Part shown: piece after piece, positions 5,620 to 6,375 of the stretch | Position numbering within the stretch: the first letter of the stretch is position 1 | Layout: each line of letters starts with the position of its first letter | Source: Holosporaceae bacterium | GTDB taxonomy: Bacteria > Pseudomonadota > Alphaproteobacteria > UBA3830 | Assembly (NCBI GenBank): GCA_031265715.1 | Contig: JAISCG010000072.1 | Coordinates: 1-6,375, forward strand | Direction of reading: 5' to 3' | Length of the DNA stretch: 6,375 nucleotides | Notes under the pieces: generated by a model | What the model was told of the DNA's origin: nothing | Database searches by the model: none | The model's input: only the letters and a program-made list of their open reading frames with translations | Made by a program: the position numbers and the translations under genes

Positions 5620-6375
5620 ATGAACAAAGTTTTTACGGCGGTTGCTCTGACAGTCGCCTCTGCGGTTTTACTTTCGAGCTGCAGGAAAAAGGAAAATTTG
5701 CCGATTGTGGCCATCGCAAACTACGGTCCGCTCAAGGATTTGGAAATTTCCATCCAAGGGATCAAAGATGAGCTTGCGGATCACGGTTTCATCGAAAATA
5801 AAACGGTTAAAATCGAGATAGCCGATATAGCCTTCGATCACTCTCTCATTCCTCAGACCGTAACCAATCTGAAGAATTGCAATCCGAAGGTGATGGTTGT
5901 GATATCAACCCCGATCGCGCAGTTCGCCAGGGGAAAAATCCGCGATATTCCGCTGGTTTTTCACGCGATTACGGATCCGGTGGCAGCCGGTTTGCTAAAA
6001 AGCAATCAACACAGTCGAGATAACATTACCGGCAGCTCGGATATGCAAAATCTGGAAGTATTGCTGAAATTTGTGAAAACGATACTTCCGAAGGCGAAAA
6101 CCGTCGGTTTGCTGTGCCTCACATCCGACAGCAACGACACAACACTGCTCGAAATGATGAAAAAAGCGGCACCTGCCTTTGATCTGTCGGTGGTGGCGAT
6201 TCCGGTGGATCAGGTGCGGGATATTCCGGTGCGCATGCAGGGATTGAAGGGAAAAGCGGATTTTATCTATGTCGGTGCAAGCGGGCTGCACGCGGCAATG
6301 CCGACCATCGCTTCGGAGGCGGCAAAAATGAATATTCCGGTTTTTGATTCGGAGGATCAATCCGTGCGCGACGGG
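5620..6375 (+). CDS. ABC transporter substrate-binding lipoprotein, TrpX-like (partial)
   Basis: This is the periplasmic binding component of an ABC importer of the ABC_sub_bind family (PF04392), whose best-known members (TrpX) take up tryptophan or tyrosine-type ligands. The window holds the first 252 residues of the usual 310-330, with no stop before the edge. A signal peptide ends in the lipobox LSSC, with the lipid-anchored Cys at 21, then RKKE. The first lobe is about 28-120, with the STPIAQFA motif (96-103) and IPLVFHAITDPVAAGLL (110-126), a clear family signature. The second lobe begins near NITGSSD (135-141) and LLKFVKTILPKAKTVGLL (148-165). GGAG lies seven bases before the ATG. In this family a permease and ATPase usually follow directly, beyond the window. 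The ligand cannot be told from the sequence seen. Confidence 0.9.
   Translation, partial: MNKVFTAVALTVASAVLLSSCRKKENLPIVAIANYGPLKDLEISIQGIKDELADHGFIENKTVKIEIADIAFDHSLIPQTVTNLKNCNPKVMVVISTPIAQFARGKIRDIPLVFHAITDPVAAGLLKSNQHSRDNITGSSDMQNLEVLLKFVKTILPKAKTVGLLCLTSDSNDTTLLEMMKKAAPAFDLSVVAIPVDQVRDIPVRMQGLKGKADFIYVGASGLHAAMPTIASEAAKMNIPVFDSEDQSVRDG

Overview
This window looks like a piece of an alphaproteobacterial chromosome, moderately AT-rich by eye. Three things point there: the Ffh N-terminus and its DIHRPAA and TRADGDARGG motifs, the dapA-smpB adjacency that is common in that class, and the look of the SmpB tail. A T6SS VgrG gene at the left edge, two lipoproteins and a broken-up housekeeping gene order would suit a host-associated lineage (for example Holosporales-like), but that placement is inference.

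Layout. Positions 1-351 (minus) hold the N-terminal third or less of a type VI secretion VgrG spike protein, cut by the window edge, with its own candidate promoter. Positions 352-647 contain no convincing gene. They hold that promoter, a degenerate intergenic element resembling the dispersed CATTGCGAG-type repeats of intracellular bacteria, a short direct repeat, and a GC-rich dyad beside the smpB stop. From 5176 down to 648 runs one tightly packed minus-strand operon: ffh, an acyltransferase-3 membrane enzyme, a TadD-like TPR lipoprotein, dapA and smpB. Gaps are 3, 15 and 18 nt, and dapA/smpB overlap by 1 nt. From 5177 to the right edge transcription is to the right: a compact unit encoding a 46-residue membrane peptide (promoter, 13-bp palindrome over the -10, good ribosome binding site, terminator), then a lipoprotein substrate-binding protein of an ABC importer (TrpX-like family) that runs off the window.

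Functionally the operon mixes co-translational membrane targeting (Ffh), ribosome rescue (SmpB), lysine/diaminopimelate synthesis (DapA) and two envelope proteins. They share transcription rather than a pathway. The ffh-rpsP-rimM-trmD neighbourhood common in proteobacteria is absent here. The least explained part is 5280-5510: the short transcription unit with a palindromic operator-like site and a nested 7-codon minigene could encode a small regulated membrane protein, a leader/attenuator, or a dual-function small RNA.
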